Below, in pieces: positions 1 to 5,583 of a stretch of DNA of 24,325 bases. Every line of letters begins with the position of its first letter. Position 1 is the stretch's first letter. The position numbers and the translations under genes were made by a program. The notes under the pieces were generated by a model. That model was given only the letters and a program-made list of their open reading frames with translations, was not told the DNA's origin and made no database searches. Origin of the DNA: a virus; IMG/VR virus record IMGVR_UViG_3300009124_000102, positions 1-24,325 of that record; one strand, written 5' to 3'.

Positions 1-6
1 ATTATA
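1..6 (-). promoter_or_regulatory. Possible late promoter -10 (TATAAT) reading leftward
   Basis: The first six bases read TATAAT on the minus strand. In a linear window this would point out of the sequence. If the molecule is circular it would start transcription about 30 bases upstream of the first late gene at 24293. No good -35 hexamer was found at normal spacing, so the call depends on circularity. Confidence 0.3.
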
Positions 7-16
7 TAGTATTTTT

Positions 17-49
17 TGTCTATGATACCGATAGACAGGACATCATAGA
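17..49. repeat. Nested inverted repeats (two mutually exclusive hairpins)
   Basis: TGTCTAT (17-23) pairs perfectly with ATAGACA (31-37) around a 7-base loop. An overlapping segment TCTATGAT (19-26) pairs perfectly with ATCATAGA (42-49). The two stems share bases 19-23, so only one can form at a time. The position at the edge of the leader, upstream of both gene arms if the molecule is circular, suggests a regulatory or origin element. The function is unknown. Confidence 0.55.
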
Positions 50-58
50 GAAAAAAGG

Positions 59-170
59 TATCTCCACCCTATCTCCACCCTACTTAAATAGTCGGTAAAG
101 ACAATCACGATAAAATCGAGGTTTTTTGATTTTTGCTATCTCCACCCTAGCCCGTTTTATCTCCACCCCT
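59..170 (+). repeat. Four iteron-like repeats TATCTCCACCC
   Basis: Copies start at 59, 70, 137 and 158. The first three read TATCTCCACCCTA; the fourth reads TATCTCCACCCCT. Copies 1 and 2 are 11 bp apart and share their end bases. Copies 3 and 4 are 21 bp apart, about two helical turns. Between the pairs lies an AT-rich segment. Spaced short direct repeats next to an AT-rich stretch and a replication operon resemble iterons bound by an initiator, or an operator array. No Rep-type initiator was recognised in the window, so the binding protein is unknown. Confidence 0.65.
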
Positions 171-189
171 TTTGTTTATTTTCTTTATT

Positions 190-209
190 TTGTTGCAACC
201 TTGCAACAA
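190..209. promoter_or_regulatory. Perfect 9-bp dyad, candidate operator of early operon
   Basis: TTGTTGCAA and TTGCAACAA face each other across a CC centre. The dyad lies 50 bp upstream of the first early gene and directly abuts a TATGAT that could be a -10 box. This is the usual place for a repressor operator. Two small HTH proteins in the same operon (1774-1995 and 3540-3755) are candidate ligands, by inference only. Confidence 0.5.
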
Positions 210-215
210 TATGAT
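210..215 (+). promoter_or_regulatory. Possible early promoter -10 (TATGAT)
   Basis: TATGAT matches five of six bases of the sigma70 -10 consensus and lies about 45 bases before the first early start codon. The -35 region is poor (TTTTG-like), and the adjacent dyad would cover it, which fits a regulated promoter. Weak evidence on its own. Confidence 0.3.
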
Positions 216-259
216 AGTAATGACGTGTCAATAACAACAAAACAAACAGGAGTATCAAA

Positions 260-487
260 ATGGATGAAAAATTAAAACAAAAACTAATAAGTTTTTTCAA
301 AAAGTATGACAGTTACGAATACAGAAGAACGTTGGACAACAATGGTTTGTCTCCATCTGAAACAATGCAGCTGTTATCCCTTTTAGGTATCGACTATCAA
401 AAGGATGTTTCATCATTTCACAGAAAGCAAAGAGAAACCGCTATTGATCTAGGACAACCAGCTCAAGCAAAAGGACTAAAAAAATGA
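260..487 (+). CDS. Unknown 75-aa early protein
   Basis: This is the first gene of the plus-strand operon. It has a clear AGGAG ribosome binding site 6 bases before the ATG. The product is small, soluble and rich in charged residues: a Lys-rich N-terminus (MDEKLKQKL), a middle with a possible helix-turn-helix feel (residues about 25-45, SPSETMQLLSLLG), and a basic tail. I do not recognise a family. Its place at the head of the operon, next to the candidate operator, would suit an early regulator or host-takeover protein, but nothing in the sequence proves that. Its stop overlaps the start of the next ORF as ATGA, so the two are probably translationally coupled. Confidence 0.75.
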   Translation: MDEKLKQKLISFFKKYDSYEYRRTLDNNGLSPSETMQLLSLLGIDYQKDVSSFHRKQRETAIDLGQPAQAKGLKK

Positions 488-630
488 ATAAAGAATTTAT
501 CACAATGACCCCAGACGAGGCAAAAAACGTATATCTCACAATCCTTGGTGGTGGGCTTGCCATCATCGCACTCAAACCCTTTATTGCACTCTGCTGCACA
601 ATCTACATCCTAATTTATGGAGGCATCTAA
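484..630 (+). CDS. Small membrane protein, 48 aa
   Basis: A short ORF starts by ATGA overlap with the preceding gene and ends two bases before the next start. The first 16 residues are polar (MNKEFITMTPDEAKNV). The rest is almost continuously hydrophobic from about residue 17 to 46, with a Lys-Pro break near residue 31, so it could be one long or two short membrane helices. There are two adjacent cysteines near residue 38. No family is recognised. The tight fit between two genes and the strong hydrophobic pattern support it being real. The GGAGG inside its last codons is the ribosome binding site of the next gene. Confidence 0.65.
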   Translation: MNKEFITMTPDEAKNVYLTILGGGLAIIALKPFIALCCTIYILIYGGI

Positions 631-632
631 CA

Positions 633-833
633 ATGCGACACACTAGCACATACAAAAACATTCGCACTGGACTACTAAACACAATGCAGCGATTTGGCAA
701 ACGTTACACCAAACGTCAAGTAGCTGTACTCCTCAAATCATTGGAGACATATGATGATGAGGAGTCAATCAGAATTACAGCAGTATACAGACAGGTCTGC
801 ATTGATATGCACCTGATTGATGGAGTCAAATAA
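633..833 (+). CDS. Unknown basic 66-aa early protein
   Basis: The gene is preceded by GGAGG ten bases before the ATG, and its stop overlaps the primase start by one base (TAATG). The product is small and basic in its first half (many Arg and Lys among residues 1-35) and more acidic around residues 39-44 (TYDDEES). It is predicted to be mostly helical. The spacing of basic residues would allow DNA binding, but no motif of a known family is visible. Its place directly before the primase suggests a replication accessory role, as inference only. Confidence 0.75.
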   Translation: MRHTSTYKNIRTGLLNTMQRFGKRYTKRQVAVLLKSLETYDDEESIRITAVYRQVCIDMHLIDGVK

Positions 834-1777
834 TGCAGCAAATACGATTTTCAGTTTTTGAGAACCGTTTTGCCAAGCGTCCAGAGACAATCACAGTGCC
901 TCTGGACGTTTTTGCCAAACGGATGATTGAGCCTGTCAGCTACAATGCCAGAGACAAAAACAAACTCCCTTTGTGGAGTCCTGCTGTGTTTGATGGCAAC
1001 CGTGCTCAGGCAAATGTGATTGAGGTGTCCTGCCTCGTCTATGACATTGATGATGGTATTGCACCATTTAGCAGCTGGCAATTGTTTGCACAGTACAAAT
1101 GCATTGTGCATACCTCATACAGCCACAAACCTCATCACCACAAATACAGAGTCATTATGCCTCTCAAAAAACCTGTGCTCGTTAGAGATTGGCAACAGTT
1201 TTGGCGTGCAGCTGCAGAGCTGTGGCAAAAAATGACTTATCGTGAGCCTGATACAGACACAATCGACATTTGGAAAAAAACAGGACTCGACAAATCCAAA
1301 CATCCAGAGGCATACAGTAGGATTGTTGGCAGAGGGATACCAGATATGAAAGCATTAAAAGATTGTGCACGTATGTTTTACAGGTATGCAATCCCACATT
1401 CTGATGAGTATCGTGCTGGGCATCCACTTGACCCTGTGCAATACCATAACAGTTGGTATCATCTGGTTGGTGAGTGTATTGATTTGGAATACTCACACAT
1501 TGAGCTGCCCAAACCTCCTGCACGTCCAGTGTATGACACATCCAAACCCATATCAATGGGTGATGCATTGATGATTCCTGAGATGCGTTTGGCACTAGCA
1601 CACAGAGCAAATGCAGACATATCAGGCAACGTGGCACGACATATCATTTGTCCAGGATGCAACAGAGCCACAGTGCATTTTTACATTGACCCTCACGTGC
1701 ATCACAACCCTCAACGATTTGCCAAATGCAATCACGCAAATAGTTGTGGGTGGTATGGCAGTCTGGAGGCATTATGA
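833..1777 (+). CDS. Replicative primase, archaeo-eukaryotic (AEP/prim-pol) type
   Basis: Likely makes primers for phage DNA replication, working with the helicase encoded just downstream. Visible motifs: a hydrophobic-D-x-D motif (VYDIDDG, Asp71 and Asp73) as metal ligands; a second block with His98 followed by KYRVIMPL (residues 104-111), the usual AEP motif with a conserved basic/His site; and Asp153 in LDKSKHPEAYSR, matching the third motif (D...psR). At the C-terminus a zinc ribbon is formed by Cys273, Cys276, Cys299 and Cys305. The length (314 aa) suits a stand-alone primase without a fused helicase. The family call comes from motif reading. It overlaps the next gene as ATGA. Confidence 0.8.
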   Translation: MQQIRFSVFENRFAKRPETITVPLDVFAKRMIEPVSYNARDKNKLPLWSPAVFDGNRAQANVIEVSCLVYDIDDGIAPFSSWQLFAQYKCIVHTSYSHKPHHHKYRVIMPLKKPVLVRDWQQFWRAAAELWQKMTYREPDTDTIDIWKKTGLDKSKHPEAYSRIVGRGIPDMKALKDCARMFYRYAIPHSDEYRAGHPLDPVQYHNSWYHLVGECIDLEYSHIELPKPPARPVYDTSKPISMGDALMIPEMRLALAHRANADISGNVARHIICPGCNRATVHFYIDPHVHHNPQRFAKCNHANSCGWYGSLEAL

Positions 1778-1995
1778 TATATGTGCAAATTATGATTGAG
1801 TTACATTGTTTGTCTATCAATGGATTTTGCAAAATGTCTGGACTATACAGAGACCATTTTTACAGGCTCAAAAATAGACAAAACAAACCCTCTCAACGCA
1901 CCATCAAAATCTTAGCTCAATCTCTGCAGAGATTGGATGGCATTGACTGGTTACAACACGCAGCTGCAATCAAACAGGAGTATCAAAATGAGTAA
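1774..1995 (+). CDS. Small HTH protein between primase and helicase
   Basis: The 73-aa start is chosen at 1774 because it forms an ATGA overlap with the primase stop and has GGAGG six bases upstream; a longer frame begins at 1744 without such a signal. Residues about 13-54 have the spacing of a Cro/XRE-like helix-turn-helix (INGFCKMSGLYRDHFYRLKN, then a PSQRTIKILAQSL helix). Either it is a DNA-binding regulator or a replication accessory that recognises the origin. It overlaps the helicase gene by 8 bases, so expression must be coupled. The position between primase and helicase makes it a candidate iteron- or operator-binding protein. Confidence 0.75.
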   Translation: MIYVQIMIELHCLSINGFCKMSGLYRDHFYRLKNRQNKPSQRTIKILAQSLQRLDGIDWLQHAAAIKQEYQNE

Positions 1996-3223
1996 GGATG
2001 CAATTATAGAGCTCGCAAAACAGATGGGCATTGAGCTGGTTGATAAACCTGCCTCACCTCGCAACGCAAATCCTGCCACGTGGTGTCAGCTCTCCATCAA
2101 TGACAAAACAGACACCCCACATAAAACTGTTGATAACGTTGCAATCATATTGGAGACAGACCCTGTGTATGACTCGCTATGTTGGAATGAGCACTCTGAT
2201 AAGATACTGTGGAAAAATGAGCGACTATCTGACAAGCACATTATGCAGATACGCAGAGACATTGAGGTCAGGTATATGCTATCACGACCCAAAAAGGAGA
2301 TTGATGATGCAGTGATGATGGTTGCGATGAGCAAACCCATTGAGCCAATCAAAGACTATTTACTGTCTCTCAAATGGGATGGTAAACCTCGATTGCACAG
2401 ACTCCTGATTGATGCATTTAGTGCAGAGGTGTTTGACTCAACAGAGGAGTTGATTTGTGGTATGTCATTTAACTGGTTTGTCAGTGCTGTTGCACGCATC
2501 CTCAATCCTGGATGCAAAGCTGACAGTTGTCTCATCTTGGTTGGTGGTAAAGGTATGGGCAAATCAACCTCAATGCGAGTATTGGCATCAGAGCAATATT
2601 TCTCTGACTCCTTTATCGACATTGTTGGCAAGGGTGGATATGAGCTGCTGCACCAAACAGGAGCGTGGATTTGGGAACTCGCAGAGATGCACAGTTTGCA
2701 CGGCAAGTCAGCAAATGCAGCAAAACAGTTTTTGTCCTCACCTGTGGATGTGTATAGACCCTCATATGCCCGTCATCCTGTGGAGAGGAAACGACGCACC
2801 ATTTTTTGTGCCACAACCAACGACTATCAGTTTTTGACAGATGGTGCAGAGCGACGATTTTATCCTATCAAAATCACCAAACCCATCGACATTGACTATC
2901 TCACCACCCACAGACACCAAATATGGGCAGAGGCAGTGCATCATTATCAACAACCTGACAGCTGTTGGTGGTTTGACGACAACACAAACCTCAGTCACTA
3001 CCAAAAAGCATTTATCGTGCAAGACCCGTGGGCAATCAGAGTCATACAATCCATCGAAAAATCAACAATCAAATGCACCACTGCAGACATTATGATTGAT
3101 TTGGAACTACCCATATCACAGCAGCACTCTGGTAACTCTCGCAGGATTGCACAAATCTGCAGAGATTGTGGATATGAGCAAACTGTGGTTAAGGGCACAA
3201 CATATTGGAGTAAAAAACAATGA
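1988..3223 (+). CDS. VirE/VapE-type replicative helicase (P-loop ATPase)
   Basis: Likely the replicative DNA helicase paired with the upstream AEP primase; this pairing is common in phages and mobile islands. The 411-aa start has a CAGGAG site eight bases upstream. The ATPase core shows Walker A GGKGMGKST (186-194), a Walker B-like WIWELAE (227-233, with Glu230 and Glu233), a sensor strand ending CATTND (274-279) and an arginine-finger motif GAERRF (286-291). The N-terminal region carries the typical LKWDGKPRL block (128-136) of the VirE family. The C-terminal about 60 residues, with spaced cysteines (363, 391, 394), look like a small winged-helix or regulatory tail. Size agrees with the family. 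Confidence 0.88.
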   Translation: MSKDAIIELAKQMGIELVDKPASPRNANPATWCQLSINDKTDTPHKTVDNVAIILETDPVYDSLCWNEHSDKILWKNERLSDKHIMQIRRDIEVRYMLSRPKKEIDDAVMMVAMSKPIEPIKDYLLSLKWDGKPRLHRLLIDAFSAEVFDSTEELICGMSFNWFVSAVARILNPGCKADSCLILVGGKGMGKSTSMRVLASEQYFSDSFIDIVGKGGYELLHQTGAWIWELAEMHSLHGKSANAAKQFLSSPVDVYRPSYARHPVERKRRTIFCATTNDYQFLTDGAERRFYPIKITKPIDIDYLTTHRHQIWAEAVHHYQQPDSCWWFDDNTNLSHYQKAFIVQDPWAIRVIQSIEKSTIKCTTADIMIDLELPISQQHSGNSRRIAQICRDCGYEQTVVKGTTYWSKKQ

Positions 3224-3543
3224 CACAATTATTTTTGTTTCCTACCTCAATATATGAGCGTTGTTGGCGTGTCTCACCCACAGCAACATACACAATTTGG
3301 GAAAATTGCAACCAATATGAAACATACAACAATCAGGATGCAGTCAATCATTTTTTATCACTCTCAGCAGCTGATGAGCCTATTGAAATATATAGACTAG
3401 ACCCATACAAACACAAAAAACTAAATGACATCAGATATAACAGAATTTTGATTTGGCAATCTGATGCTGCATATGCAATCAGCAAATCAGACAATTTTGA
3501 AATAGAGCCAAAACATTTGCATTTTTTATCGGAGTTACAATGA
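3220..3543 (+). CDS. Unknown 107-aa protein
   Basis: It starts by ATGA overlap with the helicase stop and ends by ATGA overlap with the next regulator, with GGAG 11 bases before its ATG. The protein is rich in aromatic residues (Tyr, Trp, Phe), with no membrane segment and no recognised motif. Predicted as mixed alpha/beta. Being locked into the operon between helicase and regulator suggests an early function linked to replication or host control, but no role can be assigned from the sequence. Confidence 0.72.
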   Translation: MTQLFLFPTSIYERCWRVSPTATYTIWENCNQYETYNNQDAVNHFLSLSAADEPIEIYRLDPYKHKKLNDIRYNRILIWQSDAAYAISKSDNFEIEPKHLHFLSELQ

Positions 3544-3755
3544 CATATATCAAAAACTTTATGGACAGACACAACCTGTCACAATCTGATTTTGCTAAAC
3601 AGCTAGGTGTGCATCGCTCGCAGGTGTCCAGGTGGTTAAATGGTCAAAAAATGTACGATGAGAACCTTTTTGCTGTATGTGAGCTGATTGCCCACTATGA
3701 TGGTATCACTATCAATCAGGCATTTGCCAGCATATATCAGGAGCAAAAAAAATGA
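3540..3755 (+). CDS. Cro/XRE-family transcription regulator
   Basis: A 71-aa protein with a textbook helix-turn-helix: LSQSDFAKQLGVHRSQVSRW (residues 13-32) followed by LNGQKM. It probably dimerises and binds short dyads. The candidate targets in this window are the dyads at 190-209 and 17722-17736 (inference). Both ends overlap neighbours as ATGA, so it is made with the replication proteins rather than from its own promoter. No divergent CI-type partner and no integrase were found, so it is better seen as a Cro-like switch for timing of gene expression than as proof of lysogeny. Confidence 0.85.
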   Translation: MTYIKNFMDRHNLSQSDFAKQLGVHRSQVSRWLNGQKMYDENLFAVCELIAHYDGITINQAFASIYQEQKK

Positions 3756-4300
3756 GTCTCATTCATTTTATCGACATTGAAACCACGCACCTCAACCCTC
3801 TGCGTGGTGACATCATTGAGATTTGCATACTCACGTCTATTGATGGAGGTATCACACTCAGTGATGATTTTTGCATCAAAATCAAACCTCAAAACCTGCA
3901 AACTGCAGACCCAAATGCACTCAAAATCAATGGTTATAGTGACGAAAAATGGACAAATGCATACACCTGGCAACAGGCTGAGTCAATGATTGCTCTCAAA
4001 CTCAAATATGGCACAATCGTGGCACACAATGCGATGTTTGAGCACAGGTGGCTCAATCACCATCTCTCAACAGGCATCAGCTGGCGATGGCAGTGTACTA
4101 AAATGTTAGCAATTGAGCACCTGCCACATCTCAGGTCTCACAGTATGAAAACATTACGCAGAGTATTTGGCATCTCTGCACACAATGCCCACACAGCAAA
4201 AAAGGATGCATATGATTGTTGGTATCTCTATAAAAAACTCAATCGTGCGTCAATTTTTGACCGTTTGTGGGTCAGGATGTTGGCAAAACTGAGATTGTGA
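3752..4300 (+). CDS. DnaQ-like 3'-5' exonuclease (DEDDh type)
   Basis: A 182-aa stand-alone exonuclease of the DnaQ/epsilon fold, likely acting in replication fidelity, recombination or host DNA breakdown. Motif Exo I is FIDIETT with Asp8 and Glu10. Exo II is VAHNAMFEHRWL (90-101). Exo III is HTAKKDAYD, with His147 and Asp152 in the H-x4-D spacing of DEDDh enzymes. Oddity: the second-site aspartate that usually follows HNxxF is a glutamate here (Glu97), a conservative but uncommon change. No DNA polymerase was found in the window, so this is not a proofreading domain of a phage polymerase encoded here. Last gene of the early operon, followed by a terminator. Confidence 0.85.
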   Translation: MSLIHFIDIETTHLNPLRGDIIEICILTSIDGGITLSDDFCIKIKPQNLQTADPNALKINGYSDEKWTNAYTWQQAESMIALKLKYGTIVAHNAMFEHRWLNHHLSTGISWRWQCTKMLAIEHLPHLRSHSMKTLRRVFGISAHNAHTAKKDAYDCWYLYKKLNRASIFDRLWVRMLAKLRL

Positions 4301-4338
4301 GTTATTTTGTAATGGTTGGGATATATTTACAAATATAC

Positions 4339-4374
4339 GCTGTCAGAGTGCTGCTCTCTGGCAGCTTTTTTTTT
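4339..4374 (+). terminator. Strong intrinsic terminator of early operon
   Basis: GCTGTCAGAG (4339-4348) pairs with CTCTGGCAGC (4356-4365) through ten base pairs including one G-U, with a 7-base loop, followed by nine T residues. It lies 39 bases after the exonuclease stop. The minus-strand holin-like gene ends inside the T-run, so the hairpin also sits at the end of the late transcript. On that strand the downstream tract is only moderately U-rich. Confidence 0.9.
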
Positions 4375-4732
4375 ATCTGCTGACAATACCCTGAAATCTG
4401 TTTTTTATCTCAACAACAGTCTCAACAATGTGCTCCATTTTTTGTTCGATAATCGTGAGCCGTTTGTCAATCTCTGCAATCTCCTTGCCCATTGTCTCAC
4501 GTGTGGCAGTTTCCTTGGCCTGGTAATCTGCAATCACTGCATCATACCTGTTGCGAAGGTCTCGCTCATTTTTCTCAGCCTTTGCCTCACGTGTGTTGTA
4601 TCGCTCCTCTTGTTTTGCCTCACGCTCATCAGCTCGCTGCTGCAGCTGCCGATTTTGATGAAATAAAAACATACCAAATGCGATGTTTGACCCACCAGAC
4701 AAAATCAATTGTAGTAATTGCTCCTCACCCAT
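4373..4732 (-). CDS. Holin-like or lysis-accessory membrane coiled-coil protein
   Basis: Last gene of the late block, three genes after the amidase. The 119-aa product has one hydrophobic segment near its N-terminus (about residues 7-25, LQLILSGGSNIAFGMFLFH). A long, highly charged, coiled-coil-like helix (27-115) rich in Glu, Lys, Arg and Gln follows. One N-terminal membrane helix plus a charged coiled coil is the layout of several phage holin-like and haemolysin/XhlA-type proteins next to endolysins. The role in releasing or activating the endolysin is inferred from position and topology, not from a diagnostic motif. An AGGTG site lies 7 bases before the start. The stop overlaps the early terminator. 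Confidence 0.6.
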   Translation of the reverse strand: MGEEQLLQLILSGGSNIAFGMFLFHQNRQLQQRADEREAKQEERYNTREAKAEKNERDLRNRYDAVIADYQAKETATRETMGKEIAEIDKRLTIIEQKMEHIVETVVEIKNRFQGIVSR

Positions 4733-4740
4733 ATCTGCAC

Positions 4741-4953
4741 CTATCGCATCATTTTGATAATGATAGGCTCAATCTTTGCAGGCAAATCGAGGATGTTTTC
4801 TATGATGATGTCGTGACGCTCTGCACGTGTGATTTTTTTGCCACCATCTGACTCAGCTGATTTGGCTGCCTCTATATCATCTACAATGTCCCAAACAATT
4901 GGAGTCATTAATTTTAGTATCTCAGCAACCATTTTAATTTTGTTCCAATCCAT
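4741..4953 (-). CDS. Small protein of the lysis cassette, 70 aa
   Basis: The start is placed at 4953 because GGAGG lies 6 bases upstream and the ATG is two bases after the endolysin stop. A longer frame would run into the endolysin gene without a signal. The protein has an amphipathic N-terminal helix (residues 5-25, ending TPIVWDIVDDIEAAK), a charged linker and an amphipathic C-terminal helix rich in Ile. It lacks a clear membrane-spanning stretch. Its location between endolysin and the holin-like gene suggests a lysis function such as an antiholin or a second pore component. That is inference; I do not recognise the family. Confidence 0.7.
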   Translation of the reverse strand: MDWNKIKMVAEILKLMTPIVWDIVDDIEAAKSAESDGGKKITRAERHDIIIENILDLPAKIEPIIIKMMR

Positions 4954-4955
4954 AT

Positions 4956-5528
4956 CTATCCTCCAAAATACTGTTTGATACCCTCTGCCAGACATTCTCC
5001 AATCAGTCTGAGGTTGTCTGGTTGGCACAGGATTTTGTGCTCATCATTGTCAATAAAAAACGGCTCAAAACAGACAGCAACAGGTTTGCCAACCCCTTTG
5101 ATTGTATAGTAGGCATTTTTTGTCCAGTCATTTGGAGAGGCTGCAATTGATTTGACATCCTCAATCTCTGGCACATCAATCAGCAGCTGTCCATTGATTT
5201 GGTCTGCGAGATGCTTACCAGCTGCACTCCTGTGGTCGTAAAATGTGCTGCAGTAATCTCCACCACCTGCACCTGCATTGATATGACACGCAACATAAAC
5301 CGATTGACCCACATTCTGCACATATTGATTGACCCGTGTGTGTCTCTCTGTGTATGTGCCATCTGAGAGGACAACCACATCAAAACCCATATCTCGCAAA
5401 GCCCACTCAGCCCAAAATATGTACTGTGATGTTAGATATGCCTCAACCACAAAATCATTTTGTGCTCCTGCATCATTCCATCGTCCAGGTTTGCCTAAAT
5501 GCTGTCTGTCTAAAATAATCAATGCCAT
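4956..5528 (-). CDS. Endolysin: zinc N-acetylmuramoyl-L-alanine amidase (Amidase_3)
   Basis: Cuts the amide bond between muramic acid and the peptide stem of peptidoglycan. The 190-aa frame from 5528 is chosen because GGAG lies 5 bases upstream; an in-frame ATG seven codons earlier has no such site. Residues matching the amidase_3 core are His10 (LDRQHLG), Glu29, His82 (ACHINAG) as zinc ligands, an RVN motif near 65-67 (TRVN), and the catalytic Glu155 in CFEPFFID. It is a bare catalytic domain with no cell-wall-binding repeats and no signal peptide, so it needs a holin to reach its target. The neighbours on the 3' side are the likely lysis partners. Confidence 0.88.
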   Translation of the reverse strand: MALIILDRQHLGKPGRWNDAGAQNDFVVEAYLTSQYIFWAEWALRDMGFDVVVLSDGTYTERHTRVNQYVQNVGQSVYVACHINAGAGGGDYCSTFYDHRSAAGKHLADQINGQLLIDVPEIEDVKSIAASPNDWTKNAYYTIKGVGKPVAVCFEPFFIDNDEHKILCQPDNLRLIGECLAEGIKQYFGG

Positions 5529-5583
5529 ATCATCTCCATGATATATCATTTTGACTGTCTGTCACGTGTTATGACACTCTCTG

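Larger units (their letters stand above)
1..259. other. Non-coding leader: candidate origin and early regulatory region
   Basis: No convincing gene was seen here on either strand. The stretch holds nested inverted repeats at 17-49, four TATCTCCACCC repeats between 59 and 170, an AT-rich segment with a short CGAT-AAA-ATCG hairpin (108-118) followed by a T-run, a perfect dyad at 190-209, and the AGGAG ribosome binding site of the first early gene (249-253). Repeats, AT-rich DNA and a dyad upstream of a replication operon are what a phage origin or control region usually looks like. That role is inferred from layout only. Confidence 0.6.

Noticed and set aside
1182-1637. Open frame of 151 codons on the minus strand within the primase gene
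   Set aside because: It lies opposite a well-supported primase with conserved motifs, has no ribosome binding site, and has a Cys/His-rich, non-domain-like composition. It is a shadow frame.
5560-5576. Inverted repeat TGTCA-N7-TGACA before the endolysin gene
   Set aside because: Arms are only 5 bp and no T-run or promoter is associated, so neither a terminator nor an operator can be supported.
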